Of a stretch of 64,000 nt of DNA, positions 42,893 to 51,210 are shown piece after piece. Numbering within the stretch: the first letter of the stretch is position 1; each line of letters begins with the position of its first letter. The notes below the pieces were generated by a model that was not told the DNA's origin, ran no database searches, and worked only from the letters and a program-made list of their open reading frames with translations. This DNA comes from Prevotella sp. UBA2742 (GTDB taxonomy: Bacteria; Bacteroidota; Bacteroidia; Bacteroidales; Bacteroidaceae): the NCBI GenBank assembly GCA_002353485.1, contig DEJS01000010.1, forward strand, positions 62,001 through 126,000. Reading direction: 5' to 3'. The position numbers and the translations under genes are program-made.

Positions 42893-45576
42893 TAAAGCAG
42901 CGAATACTGATTCTCGACGGGGCCATGGGCACCATGATAGGGCAGCTCATGGGGCGCACGGGCAACTCCGACGAGCTCAACCTGTCGCGGCCGGACGTCA
43001 TTGCCGACATTCACAGGCAGTATCTGGCCGCCGGCGCCGACATCATCACCACCAACACCTTCAACGCCCAGCGCGTCTCACAGGCCGACTATCACATGGA
43101 GCACCAGGCCAGGCAGATGGCACTACAGGGCGCGCGCATAGCACGACAGTGTGCCGACGAGTTCTGCTCACCCGAACGGCCGCGCTTCGTGGCAGGCTCC
43201 ATAGGACCTACCAACAAGACATGCTCCATGTCGCCAGACGTCAGCAATCCCGCAATGCGCGAAATGGACTACGACACCCTCTTCGACGCCTATCTCGAGC
43301 AAGCTGACGCCTTGCTCGAGGGTGGGGTAGACGCCCTGCTCATCGAGACCATCTTCGACACCTTGAACGCCAAGGTAGCCATCGACGCCTCACTCCATGC
43401 CATGCAGCAGCGCCACCGCCAGGTGCCGCTCATGCTCAGCATGACCATCAGCGACCTGGCAGGACGCACACTCAGCGGACAGACCATCGAGGCCTTCCTG
43501 GCCTCCATATCCTCATACCCCATATTCTCGGTAGGACTGAACTGCTCCTTCGGGGCCACACAGATGCTGCCCTACCTGCGCCAGATGGCCGCACGCGCAC
43601 CTTATTACATCAGCGCCTATCCCAATGCCGGACTGCCCAACGCCATGGGCCTTTACGACGAGACAGCCGAGAGCATGGCACCAAGGATGGGACAGATGAT
43701 TGACGAAGGGCTGGTCAACATCATCGGGGGCTGCTGTGGCTCCACGCCCGACTTCATTGCACGCTACGTGCCCCTGGTGGCCGGTCGCAAACCGCGCAAG
43801 CCTGTGGCACCGCCAACCTGCATGCAGCTCAGCGGACTCAACGCACTCGACGTACGCACCTTCATCAACGTTGGCGAGCGCTGCAACGTCGCCGGATCGC
43901 GCAAGTTCCTGCGCCTCTTTAAGGAGCACGAGTACGACCAGGCCGTGGCCATTGCACGCAAGCAGGTCAGCGACGGAGCACTGGTCATCGATGTCAACAT
44001 GGACGACGCACTGCTTGACGCACGGCAGGAGATGGTGCGCTTCCTCAATATCATTGCTGCCGAGCCCGACATAGCCTCAGTGCCGGTCATGATCGACTCC
44101 AGCAAGTGGGATGTCATCACCGCAGGCCTCAAGTGCCTGCAGGGAAAGGGCATCGTCAACAGCATATCGCTCAAGGAGGGCGAGGACGTATTCCTCAGCC
44201 ATGCACGCGACGTCAAGCGCTACGGAGCGGCCGTCGTCGTCATGTGCTTCGACGAGCAGGGACAGGCCACCACCTACGAACGGCGCATAGACATTGCCCG
44301 GCGCTCATACCGGCTGCTGACAGAAAAGGTGGGCATGAACCCCCTCGACATCATCTTCGACCCCAACATACTGGCCGTAGCCACAGGCATAGAAGAGCAC
44401 GACGCATACGCCGCCGACTTCATACGCGCCACGCGATGGATACGGCAGAACCTGCCCGGAGCACATGTCAGCGGAGGCGTCTCTAACCTCTCATTCTCAT
44501 TCCGGGGCAACAACTACATACGCGAGGCCATGCACGCCGTATTCCTATACCACGCCATACAGGCCGGCATGGACTTCGCCATCGTAAACCCCGCCATGAA
44601 GGTGCTTTACACCGACATACCGGCCGACCAGCTCGAGATCATCGAGGATGTCATACTGAACCGCCGGCCGGGCGCTGCCGACCGGCTCACCGCACTGGCA
44701 GCACGGCTGGCAGAAGAGGCCCAGCAGGCCACAACGGCAGCCACCGCAGGCGCAGCCACCCACGCCGAGCCCGCCATCTCGCGCACGGCCAGTGTGGACG
44801 AGCGACTACAGCAGGCGCTCGTCAAGGGCATAGGCGACTACCTGCACGACGACCTCACCGAGGCCCTGCAACACTACCCACGCGCCGTAGACATCATCGA
44901 GGGACCCCTCATGGCCGGCATGAACCGCGTCGGACAGCTCTTCGGCGCCGGAAAGATGTTCCTCCCCCAGGTGGTCAAGACGGCACGCACCATGAAGCAG
45001 GCCGTCACCATACTGCAGCCATACATAGAGCAGCAGCGCACACCAGGAGCTAAGAAAGCCGGAAAAATACTACTCGCCACCGTAAAGGGCGACGTACACG
45101 ACATCGGAAAGAACATCGTCGGCGTCATCATGGCCTGCAACGGCTACGACGTCGTCGACATGGGCGTCATGGTGCCTGCCGAACAGATAGTGCGCAAGGC
45201 CATCGACGAACACGTAGACATGATAGGACTCTCAGGACTCATCACACCCTCACTCGAAGAAATGGTCAACGTCTGCCGCGAACTACAGCGCGCAGGACTC
45301 GACATACCCGTCATGATAGGCGGAGCCACAACCAGCGAGCTGCACGTAGCACTCAAGATAGCACCCGTCTACGGCGGACCAGTGGTATGGATGAAAGACG
45401 CCTCGCAGAACGCACTCGTAGCCGCACGGCTCATGAACCAAGCAGAAGAACAGAAAATGGAACACGAGCTCGACCAGAAGTACATTCAACTGCGACAGGA
45501 CTACCAGCAGCAACAGCAGCAACTGGTGTCGCTCGACGAAGCAAGAAAAAACAAACCAAAGTTATGGGACGAATAA
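42880..45576 (+). CDS. metH: cobalamin-dependent methionine synthase without reactivation domain
   Basis: An 898-residue enzyme. Domains: homocysteine-binding barrel (about 1-310) with zinc ligands in GLNCSFGA and GGCCGSTP; pterin-binding barrel (about 325-590) with [15 protein letters not shown] and [11 protein letters not shown]; cobalamin cap (about 645-735); and B12-binding Rossmann domain (about 735-870) with [13 protein letters not shown] carrying the lower-ligand His. The E. coli protein continues about 330 residues into a SAM-binding reactivation domain. Here it stops at KNKPKLWDE, right at that boundary, and the next gene starts inside its end. Reactivation must come from a separate protein. 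No cobalamin riboswitch is visible. Confidence 0.95.
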   Translation: MEQVIKQRILILDGAMGTMIGQLMGRTGNSDELNLSRPDVIADIHRQYLAAGADIITTNTFNAQRVSQADYHMEHQARQMALQGARIARQCADEFCSPERPRFVAGSIGPTNKTCSMSPDVSNPAMREMDYDTLFDAYLEQADALLEGGVDALLIETIFDTLNAKVAIDASLHAMQQRHRQVPLMLSMTISDLAGRTLSGQTIEAFLASISSYPIFSVGLNCSFGATQMLPYLRQMAARAPYYISAYPNAGLPNAMGLYDETAESMAPRMGQMIDEGLVNIIGGCCGSTPDFIARYVPLVAGRKPRKPVAPPTCMQLSGLNALDVRTFINVGERCNVAGSRKFLRLFKEHEYDQAVAIARKQVSDGALVIDVNMDDALLDARQEMVRFLNIIAAEPDIASVPVMIDSSKWDVITAGLKCLQGKGIVNSISLKEGEDVFLSHARDVKRYGAAVVVMCFDEQGQATTYERRIDIARRSYRLLTEKVGMNPLDIIFDPNILAVATGIEEHDAYAADFIRATRWIRQNLPGAHVSGGVSNLSFSFRGNNYIREAMHAVFLYHAIQAGMDFAIVNPAMKVLYTDIPADQLEIIEDVILNRRPGAADRLTALAARLAEEAQQATTAATAGAATHAEPAISRTASVDERLQQALVKGIGDYLHDDLTEALQHYPRAVDIIEGPLMAGMNRVGQLFGAGKMFLPQVVKTARTMKQAVTILQPYIEQQRTPGAKKAGKILLATVKGDVHDIGKNIVGVIMACNGYDVVDMGVMVPAEQIVRKAIDEHVDMIGLSGLITPSLEEMVNVCRELQRAGLDIPVMIGGATTSELHVALKIAPVYGGPVVWMKDASQNALVAARLMNQAEEQKMEHELDQKYIQLRQDYQQQQQQLVSLDEARKNKPKLWDE

Positions 45577-47045
45577 ATACACTTTTCCTCATGCTCCTCC
45601 TGGCACTCACAGCCCAGGCACAGCAGAAACGCGAATTCCGTGGCGCCTGGATACAGTGCGTCAACGGACAGTTTAAAGGCATTGGCACACAAGTCATGCA
45701 GCGCACCCTCTCATATCAGCTCGACGAGCTGCAAAAGGACGGATGCAACGCCATCATCTTCCAGGTACGACCCGAGTGCGACGCACTCTACGAAAGCACA
45801 CTCGAGCCATGGAGCTACTACCTCACCGGAGAACAAGGCGCACGACCATATCCCTACTGGGACCCCCTGCAGTGGATGATAGAACAGTGCCACCGACGCG
45901 GAATGGAACTGCACGCATGGATAAACCCCTACCGCGCAAAGACCAAGTCGCCACACGCCAACGACCGGCGCCACGTAGTCCTGCAGCACCCCGAATGGAC
46001 CTTCCAGTACGACGGACTCACCCTGCTCAACCCGGCACTCAAGGAGTGCCGCGACTACATCTGCGACGTCGTGCGCGACATCGTCACACGATACGACGTC
46101 GACGGACTACACATCGACGACTACTTCTACCCCTATCCCGCACCAGGCGTCGCCATCCCCGACGACCGGCAGTACCAGGCCAACAGCTATGGCATCAGCA
46201 ACCGGGGCGACTGGCGCCGGCACAACGTCGACCTCTTCATCGAGCAGCTCTACCACACCGTACACCAGGCCAAGCCATGGGTCAAGGTTGGCATATCACC
46301 ATTCGGCATCTACCGCAACCAGAAAAGCGACCCCAACGGCAGCCGCACCAACGGACTACAAAACTACGACGACCTCTATGCCGACATACTGCTATGGGAC
46401 CGTGAAGGCTGGATGGACTACTGCGTGCCACAGCTTTACTGGGAGATAGGACACCGCGCCGCTGACTACGACGAGCTCATCCACTGGTGGAACGACCACC
46501 TTACACACACCGACCTATACATCGGCGAAGACGTAGAGCGCACCGTAAAACATGCCGACCTGCGCAACCCAGGCCGGCACCAGCAGGCTACAAAGATGCA
46601 ACTGCACCAGCAGCTGCCACGCGTCAAGGGAACCGTGCTCTGGTACGCAAAGGCTGCCGTCGACAACGTAGGCAACTACGGCACCTCACTGCGCAACATC
46701 TACTGGCGCATACCGGCATTCCAGCCCACCATGAAGCACATCGACCACAAGGCACCCAAGAAACCACGCAAGGTCAAGCACTTCGACATCGACGGACAGC
46801 GCGTCATCTTCTGGCAGCAGCCCAAAGGCGACGAATGGCACAACATGGCCACAACCTACGCCGTCTACCGCTTCGAAAAAGGAGAACGCATCAGTATCGA
46901 CGACAACAGCCACCTCGTCACCACCACACGCAACACCTTCTACGAGCTGCCCTCCACCGCACAGACACCCTGCGTCTACGTCGTCACAGCCCTCGACCGC
47001 ATGCAAAACGAAAGCAAGGGCGTCAAGGTCAAGCTAAAACGCTAA
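45564..47045 (+). CDS. secreted GH10-like (DUF187/GHL10) glycoside hydrolase
   Basis: A 493-residue exported protein. The signal peptide is [20 protein letters not shown]. The catalytic-type TIM barrel starts FRGAWIQCVNGQF and runs through LQKDGCNAIIFQVRPECDALY, GMELHAWINPYRA, DVVRDIVTRYDVDGLHIDDYFYP and YADILLWDREGWMDYCVPQLYWEIGH, all typical of the GHL10 family. The fibronectin-like C-terminus is shorter. The family probably acts on peptidoglycan or exopolysaccharide, but the substrate is uncertain. ATG 45564 overlaps the metH stop by 13 bp; a longer upstream frame lies inside metH and lacks a signal peptide. Confidence 0.9.
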   Translation: MGRINTLFLMLLLALTAQAQQKREFRGAWIQCVNGQFKGIGTQVMQRTLSYQLDELQKDGCNAIIFQVRPECDALYESTLEPWSYYLTGEQGARPYPYWDPLQWMIEQCHRRGMELHAWINPYRAKTKSPHANDRRHVVLQHPEWTFQYDGLTLLNPALKECRDYICDVVRDIVTRYDVDGLHIDDYFYPYPAPGVAIPDDRQYQANSYGISNRGDWRRHNVDLFIEQLYHTVHQAKPWVKVGISPFGIYRNQKSDPNGSRTNGLQNYDDLYADILLWDREGWMDYCVPQLYWEIGHRAADYDELIHWWNDHLTHTDLYIGEDVERTVKHADLRNPGRHQQATKMQLHQQLPRVKGTVLWYAKAAVDNVGNYGTSLRNIYWRIPAFQPTMKHIDHKAPKKPRKVKHFDIDGQRVIFWQQPKGDEWHNMATTYAVYRFEKGERISIDDNSHLVTTTRNTFYELPSTAQTPCVYVVTALDRMQNESKGVKVKLKR

Positions 47046-47072
47046 TCCACCAGCGCCCGCCTCGCGCTTGAT

Positions 47073-47157
47073 TCCATTTTGGTTCCATTCTACCTCCATT
47101 CTATCTCCATTCTACCTCCATTCTATCTCCATTCTTTTTTATGGAACCAAAGTGGAA
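47073..47157. repeat. 11-bp tandem repeats with an inverted end copy
   Basis: Six head-to-tail 11-bp units (TCCATTCTAYC and variants) fill 47073-47138. The 17 bp at 47141-47157 are the reverse complement of 47072-47088 with one mismatch. The array lies in the 204-bp gap between convergent genes. A second direct repeat, aggaggggcga, occurs at 47186-47196 and 47202-47212. Confidence 0.85.
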
Positions 47158-47249
47158 ACAACATTTTCGTAAAACTGAAGGAGACAGGAGGGGCGAGACA
47201 GAGGAGGGGCGAAGGAAATAGTGGGAGATAGAAGACGAGTGCGATTAGT

Positions 47250-47894
47250 TTACCGTAGGTAGGGGTTGTACATGAGTTCGTCGGCTATGGTGCTTTGCGG
47301 ACCGTGGCCGCTGAGCACGAGGGTGTCCTTGGGCAGGTGGGCAACGACATGGTGGAGCGAGTGTTCCATCTGGGGCCAGGAGCCCTCGGCAAAGTCGGTG
47401 CGGCCGATGCTCATGCGGAACAGGGTGTCGCCGGTGAAGGCGGTATGCTCCTGAGCGCAGTAGTACAGCACCGAGCCGTGGCTGTGGCCCGGCGTGCTGA
47501 GCACCTGCAGCGTGTGCTGGCCGAAGCTGACGGTGTCGCCGTCGGCCAACAGGCGGCCCGTGGGGGCCGGTTGCTGCGGCAGCTCGATGCCGAAGATGTC
47601 GTGAGCCTGGCGCTCGAGGTGTTCCACCAGCTCGCAGTCGTCGCTGTGCACTTCGACCTTCAGGCCGTACTTCTCGTACACGAGGGCATTGCCGAAGTTA
47701 TGGTCCAGATGGCCATGGGTGGCCAGCAGGTGGACGGGTTTCAGACGCTGGGTGCTGATGTAATCGAGCAGCGCATCCTGCTCGTTCTCCCAGAACACGC
47801 CGCAGTCGATGATGATACACTCCTGGCTCGGGTCGCTCACCACGTAGCAGTTCTCCTGCAGCGGGTTACACACAAAACGCTTAACGGTCCACAT
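47250..47894 (-). CDS. MBL-fold metal-dependent hydrolase, glyoxalase II-like
   Basis: A 214-residue metallo-beta-lactamase-fold protein. The HxHxDH zinc motif is THGHLDHNFG near residue 60. A second-metal His follows in STPGHSHGSVLYY, the bridging Asp in FTGDTLFRMSIGRTDF, and the last His in VLSGHGPQSTI. The order and spacing are those of the glyoxalase II / YcbL-like group, so a thioester hydrolase role is plausible. It begins directly upstream (6 bp) of where rsmG ends, on the same strand, and probably shares its transcript. Confidence 0.92.
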   Translation of the reverse strand: MWTVKRFVCNPLQENCYVVSDPSQECIIIDCGVFWENEQDALLDYISTQRLKPVHLLATHGHLDHNFGNALVYEKYGLKVEVHSDDCELVEHLERQAHDIFGIELPQQPAPTGRLLADGDTVSFGQHTLQVLSTPGHSHGSVLYYCAQEHTAFTGDTLFRMSIGRTDFAEGSWPQMEHSLHHVVAHLPKDTLVLSGHGPQSTIADELMYNPYLR

Positions 47895-47900
47895 CTTGTC

Positions 47901-48521
47901 TTATATTGGTAGGTAGATACAGTATTTCTGCTTGAACCACTCCTCCTGGAAACACGTGCTGAGGTCTGTGGTCTGTACGATGCGGCGGAAGGGCTGCAGC
48001 TCGGCCTGAAGGTCGCCGCCCTTCAGACACAGGATGCCGTTGGGCAGGGCGTTGTGGTGCTGCTTCGAAATGTTCTTGCGCACTATCTTGACCAAGTCGG
48101 GAAGGGGCATTACAGCACGACTCACGACAAAGTCGAACTGTTCCTTCTCCTCCTCGCCGCGCAGGTGCTGCGCGGTGCAGTTGCTGAGTCCGATGGACTG
48201 GCACACCTCCTGCGCTACGCGGATTTTCTTACCTGTGCCGTCAATAAGCTTGAACGAGCAGTCGGGAAACAGGATGGCCAGCGGTATGCCGGGGAAGCCG
48301 CCTCCGGTGCCAAAGTCCAGGATGCGGGTGCCGGCACGGAAGTTAAGCACACGCGCAATGGACATGGAGTGCAGCACGTGGTGTTCGTACAGGTTGTCGA
48401 TGTCCTTACGCGAGATAACGTTGATTTTCGAGTTCCAGTCGCGGTACAGCTCGTCGAGCATGCCGAACTGGCGCTGCTGCACAGCGGTCAGCTGTGGAAA
48501 GTACTTGAGAATTTGCTCCAT
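47901..48521 (-). CDS. rsmG: 16S rRNA (guanine-N7)-methyltransferase RsmG
   Basis: A 206-residue SAM-dependent enzyme that methylates G527 of 16S rRNA. The opening MEQILKYFPQLTAVQQRQF and WNSKINVISRKD, the SAM-binding ILDFGTGGGFPGIPLAI at about 67-83, and VVSRAVMPLPDLV are all standard. ATG 48521 is the correct start. A much longer antisense-driven open frame extends upstream through two other genes and is not used. The promoter at complement(48530..48560) leaves only a few bases of leader. It is divergent from the HAD gene. Confidence 0.95.
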   Translation of the reverse strand: MEQILKYFPQLTAVQQRQFGMLDELYRDWNSKINVISRKDIDNLYEHHVLHSMSIARVLNFRAGTRILDFGTGGGFPGIPLAILFPDCSFKLIDGTGKKIRVAQEVCQSIGLSNCTAQHLRGEEEKEQFDFVVSRAVMPLPDLVKIVRKNISKQHHNALPNGILCLKGGDLQAELQPFRRIVQTTDLSTCFQEEWFKQKYCIYLPI

Positions 48522-48529
48522 ATCGGGGG

Positions 48530-48560
48530 CAAAGGTAATAAGATTTTTGGATATTTCAAA
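48530..48560 (-). promoter_or_regulatory. promoter of rsmG
   Basis: On the minus strand TTTG (48557-48560), a 19-bp spacer and TACCTTTG (48530-48537). The -7 box ends 8 bp before the start codon. It is interleaved with the divergent HAD promoter. Confidence 0.75.
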
Positions 48561-48577
48561 AGAAATGCGTACCTTTG
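48546..48577 (+). promoter_or_regulatory. promoter of the HAD-panB-MFS operon
   Basis: TTTG (48546-48549), a 20-bp spacer and TACCTTTG (48570-48577). It overlaps the rsmG promoter, so the two are unlikely to be occupied together. Confidence 0.75.
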
Positions 48578-48605
48578 CAGCCAATTTATGGAAAAGAAGA
48601 GCGAA

Positions 48606-49232
48606 ATGAAAGCTGCTTTGTTCGATTTGGACGGCGTAGTGTTCGACACTGAACCCCAGTACACCGTGTTCTGGGGCGAGCAGTGCCGCGAGTTCCACCC
48701 GGAGCATCCCGGGCTGGAGCAGGAAATCAAGGGACAGACGCTGGTGCAGATATACGATGCGTGGTTCTCGGGACCCCTGGCCGACAAGCAGGCCTTGATA
48801 ACCGAGCGGCTGGACCGTTACGAGCAGCAGATGAGCTACGACTACGTGGAGGCCTTTCCGGAGTACATACGTCTGCTGCGCCAGCAAGGCGTGAAGACCG
48901 CCGTGGTGACCAGCTCGAACAAGGTGAAGATGGAGGCGGTCTACAGGAAGCATCCCGAGTTCAAGGGGATGTTTGATGTGATACTGACCTCTGAGGACTT
49001 CTCGGCCTCGAAGCCCGATCCCGACTGTTACCTGAAGGCCGCAGCCAGGCTGGGCGTCGGTCGGGAGCACTGCGTGGTGTTCGAGGACTCGTTCAACGGC
49101 CTGCGCTCGGGCCGGGCTGCCGGCATGTACGTGGTAGGACTGGCCACGACGAACCCTGCCGACAGCATACGGCCGCTGTGTGACGAAGTAATTAACAACT
49201 ATATAGATTATGTCAGGATACTTAGTAAGTGA
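48606..49232 (+). CDS. HAD-superfamily phosphatase, beta-phosphoglucomutase-like
   Basis: A 208-residue protein with HAD motif [16 protein letters not shown], motif II VVTSSNK, motif [13 protein letters not shown] and motif [15 protein letters not shown], plus an alpha-helical cap between I and II. This is the beta-phosphoglucomutase/phosphatase subgroup; the substrate is not predictable. I used ATG 48606 because the in-frame ATG at 48588 lies only 10 bp from the -7 box and would give a nearly leaderless message. If 48588 is used, six residues (MEKKSE) are added. Its 3' end overlaps panB by 23 bp. Confidence 0.9.
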   Translation: MKAALFDLDGVVFDTEPQYTVFWGEQCREFHPEHPGLEQEIKGQTLVQIYDAWFSGPLADKQALITERLDRYEQQMSYDYVEAFPEYIRLLRQQGVKTAVVTSSNKVKMEAVYRKHPEFKGMFDVILTSEDFSASKPDPDCYLKAAARLGVGREHCVVFEDSFNGLRSGRAAGMYVVGLATTNPADSIRPLCDEVINNYIDYVRILSK

Positions 49233-50031
49233 CAACCGCAAGGTGACTACCCACCGGTTGACAGAGATGAAGCAGAAGGGTGAGAAGATTTCTATGCTCA
49301 CCTCGTACGATTTTACCATGGCCGGACTGGTAGACAAGGCCGGCGTCGACGTCATTCTGGTGGGCGACTCGGCCTCGAACGTGATGGCCGGCAACCAGAC
49401 GACGCTGCCCATGACCGTGGACCACATGATATACCACGCACGTTCCGTGGTGCGTGCCGTCAACCGTGCGCTGGTGATATGCGACATGCCCTTCGGCTCG
49501 TACCAGGTGAACGCCGCAGAGGGCGTCACCAATGCCATTCGCATTATGAAGGAGAGCGGGTGCGACGCCCTGAAGATGGAAGGGGGCGAGGAAATACTGG
49601 ACACCGTGAAGCGCATACTGGATGCCGGCATCCCCGTGATGGGACATCTGGGACTGACACCGCAGAGCATTAATAAGTTCGGCACCTACGCAGTGCGTGC
49701 CAAAGAGCAGGCCGAGGCCGACAAGCTGATGCACGACGCGCAGCTGCTGGACGAGGCAGGATGTTTCGGCATCACCCTGGAGAAGGTGCCCGCCGCACTG
49801 GCTGCCGAGGTCACCCGGAATGTCAAGTGCCCCACTATCGGCATCGGTGCCGGCAACGGTACCGACGGTCAGGTGCTCGTGGTGGCCGACATGCTGGGAA
49901 TGACACAGGGCTTCTCGCCACGCTTCCTGCGCCGCTATGCAGACCTATGTACGGTGATTACCGACGCCGTGGGCCACTATGTGGAGGACGTAAAGAGCGG
50001 AGACTTCCCTAACGTTAACGAGTCGTATTAG
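49210..50031 (+). CDS. panB: 3-methyl-2-oxobutanoate hydroxymethyltransferase
   Basis: A 273-residue TIM-barrel enzyme that makes ketopantoate, the first committed step of pantothenate synthesis. Conserved blocks are [34 protein letters not shown] (metal-binding Asp), [48 protein letters not shown] and [15 protein letters not shown]. Length is normal. It overlaps the HAD gene and its stop shares a base with the GTG start of the MFS gene, so these three are one operon. No panC or panD is nearby. Confidence 0.97.
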   Translation: MSGYLVSDNRKVTTHRLTEMKQKGEKISMLTSYDFTMAGLVDKAGVDVILVGDSASNVMAGNQTTLPMTVDHMIYHARSVVRAVNRALVICDMPFGSYQVNAAEGVTNAIRIMKESGCDALKMEGGEEILDTVKRILDAGIPVMGHLGLTPQSINKFGTYAVRAKEQAEADKLMHDAQLLDEAGCFGITLEKVPAALAAEVTRNVKCPTIGIGAGNGTDGQVLVVADMLGMTQGFSPRFLRRYADLCTVITDAVGHYVEDVKSGDFPNVNESY

Positions 50032-51200
50032 TGAACACGCAGAACACTCCTGTACACATAAGGCTGTGGCACCATGAGTTCTGGCTGCTGGTGGTGGCGA
50101 ACCTGCTGCTCACCATGTCGGTATACATACTGCTGCCAGTGCTGCCACAGTGGCTGATGACGACCGAGAACTTCTCGCCGGAAGAGACGGGACTCTCGAT
50201 GGGCATCTTCGGCGTGGGGCTCTATCTGCTCGGGTCGCAGTGCTCGTGGCTGGTACAGCGCTACAGACGCAACGTGGTGTGTATATGGGCCGTACTGGCG
50301 CTGGCGCTTGACGTGGCACTGCTGTGGTATCTGGAAAGCCTGCGCTCGGAGTTTGTCGAGCTGTGGGTCATGCTGCTGCACAGACTGCTTCTGGGAGCAG
50401 CCTTCGGACTGGCACAGATGGTGCTCTCGTCTACGCTCATCATAGATACCTGCGAGTCGTACCAGCGAACAGAGGCTAACCACAGCGCGGCTTGGTTCTC
50501 GCGCTTTGCGCTGTCACTGGGACCTCTGGCAGGACTGATGACCTATGAGCAGACAGACTTCAAAAGGGTGGTGTGGGTGTCGATGGCGTGCGCACTGCTC
50601 GCGGTGCTGCTCATCAGACGGGTGGACTTCCCGTTCCGAGCACCGGAGGAAGGGGTGCATGTGGCTTCGCTCGACCGCTTCCTGTTGCCTCATGGCTTCG
50701 TGCTGTTCTACAACCTGTTGCTGGTAAGTACGGTGATGGGCATGGTGCTGTCGCTACAGCTAAGGCCTGTGTTCTACGGGCTGCTGATGGGCGGATTCCT
50801 CCTGGCTCTGCTGGCACAGCGCTTTGTGTACCGCGACGCCGAGCTGAAGAGCGAGGTGGTGAGCGGACTGATCCTTGCCATCGCAGCACTGATGGTAATG
50901 CTGGCCTATCCCGTCAGTCCTGTTGCGCCTATACTCCTGGGCCTGGGTATGGGAATTGTGAGTGCCCGATTCCTTTTGTTTTTTATCAAGCTGAGCCGGC
51001 ACTGCCAGCGAGGCACCTCGCAGAGCACCTTCTTCCTGGGGTGGGAAACGGGGCTGGCCTTGGGGTTGTGTGTGGGCTATGCACTGTTCTACGGGCAGCG
51101 TGACCTGCTGCTTTACGCGGCGCTGCTGCTGACCGCCGCAGCACTGCTGATGTACCATCTGTTTACGCACGGGTGGTTCATGCGCAACAAGAACCGCTGA
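50031..51200 (+). CDS. MFS transporter
   Basis: A 389-residue integral membrane protein with about 12 hydrophobic segments, of which the first (HEFWLLVVANLLLTMSVYILLPVLPQWL) is typical of the major facilitator superfamily. A short loop after helix 2 and a central hydrophilic loop around residue 205 (RRVDFPFRAPEEG) separate the two halves. The substrate is unknown; placement behind panB hints at a metabolite or drug carrier but proves nothing. The start is a GTG at 50031 overlapping the panB stop by one base. It converges on the AddB-like gene, with 10 bp between stops. Confidence 0.88.
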   Translation: MNTQNTPVHIRLWHHEFWLLVVANLLLTMSVYILLPVLPQWLMTTENFSPEETGLSMGIFGVGLYLLGSQCSWLVQRYRRNVVCIWAVLALALDVALLWYLESLRSEFVELWVMLLHRLLLGAAFGLAQMVLSSTLIIDTCESYQRTEANHSAAWFSRFALSLGPLAGLMTYEQTDFKRVVWVSMACALLAVLLIRRVDFPFRAPEEGVHVASLDRFLLPHGFVLFYNLLLVSTVMGMVLSLQLRPVFYGLLMGGFLLALLAQRFVYRDAELKSEVVSGLILAIAALMVMLAYPVSPVAPILLGLGMGIVSARFLLFFIKLSRHCQRGTSQSTFFLGWETGLALGLCVGYALFYGQRDLLLYAALLLTAAALLMYHLFTHGWFMRNKNR

Positions 51201-51210
51201 GTGTTTTCCT

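Noticed and set aside
45577..47045. Missing MetH activation domain encoded downstream after a frameshift
   Set aside because: All frames after 45576 were considered; the only sensible product is the signal-peptide-bearing GH10-like hydrolase.
48522..49685. Upstream extension of the rsmG frame giving a 594-residue product
   Set aside because: The extension is antisense to the HAD and panB genes and crosses the rsmG promoter; RsmG has its normal start at 48521.
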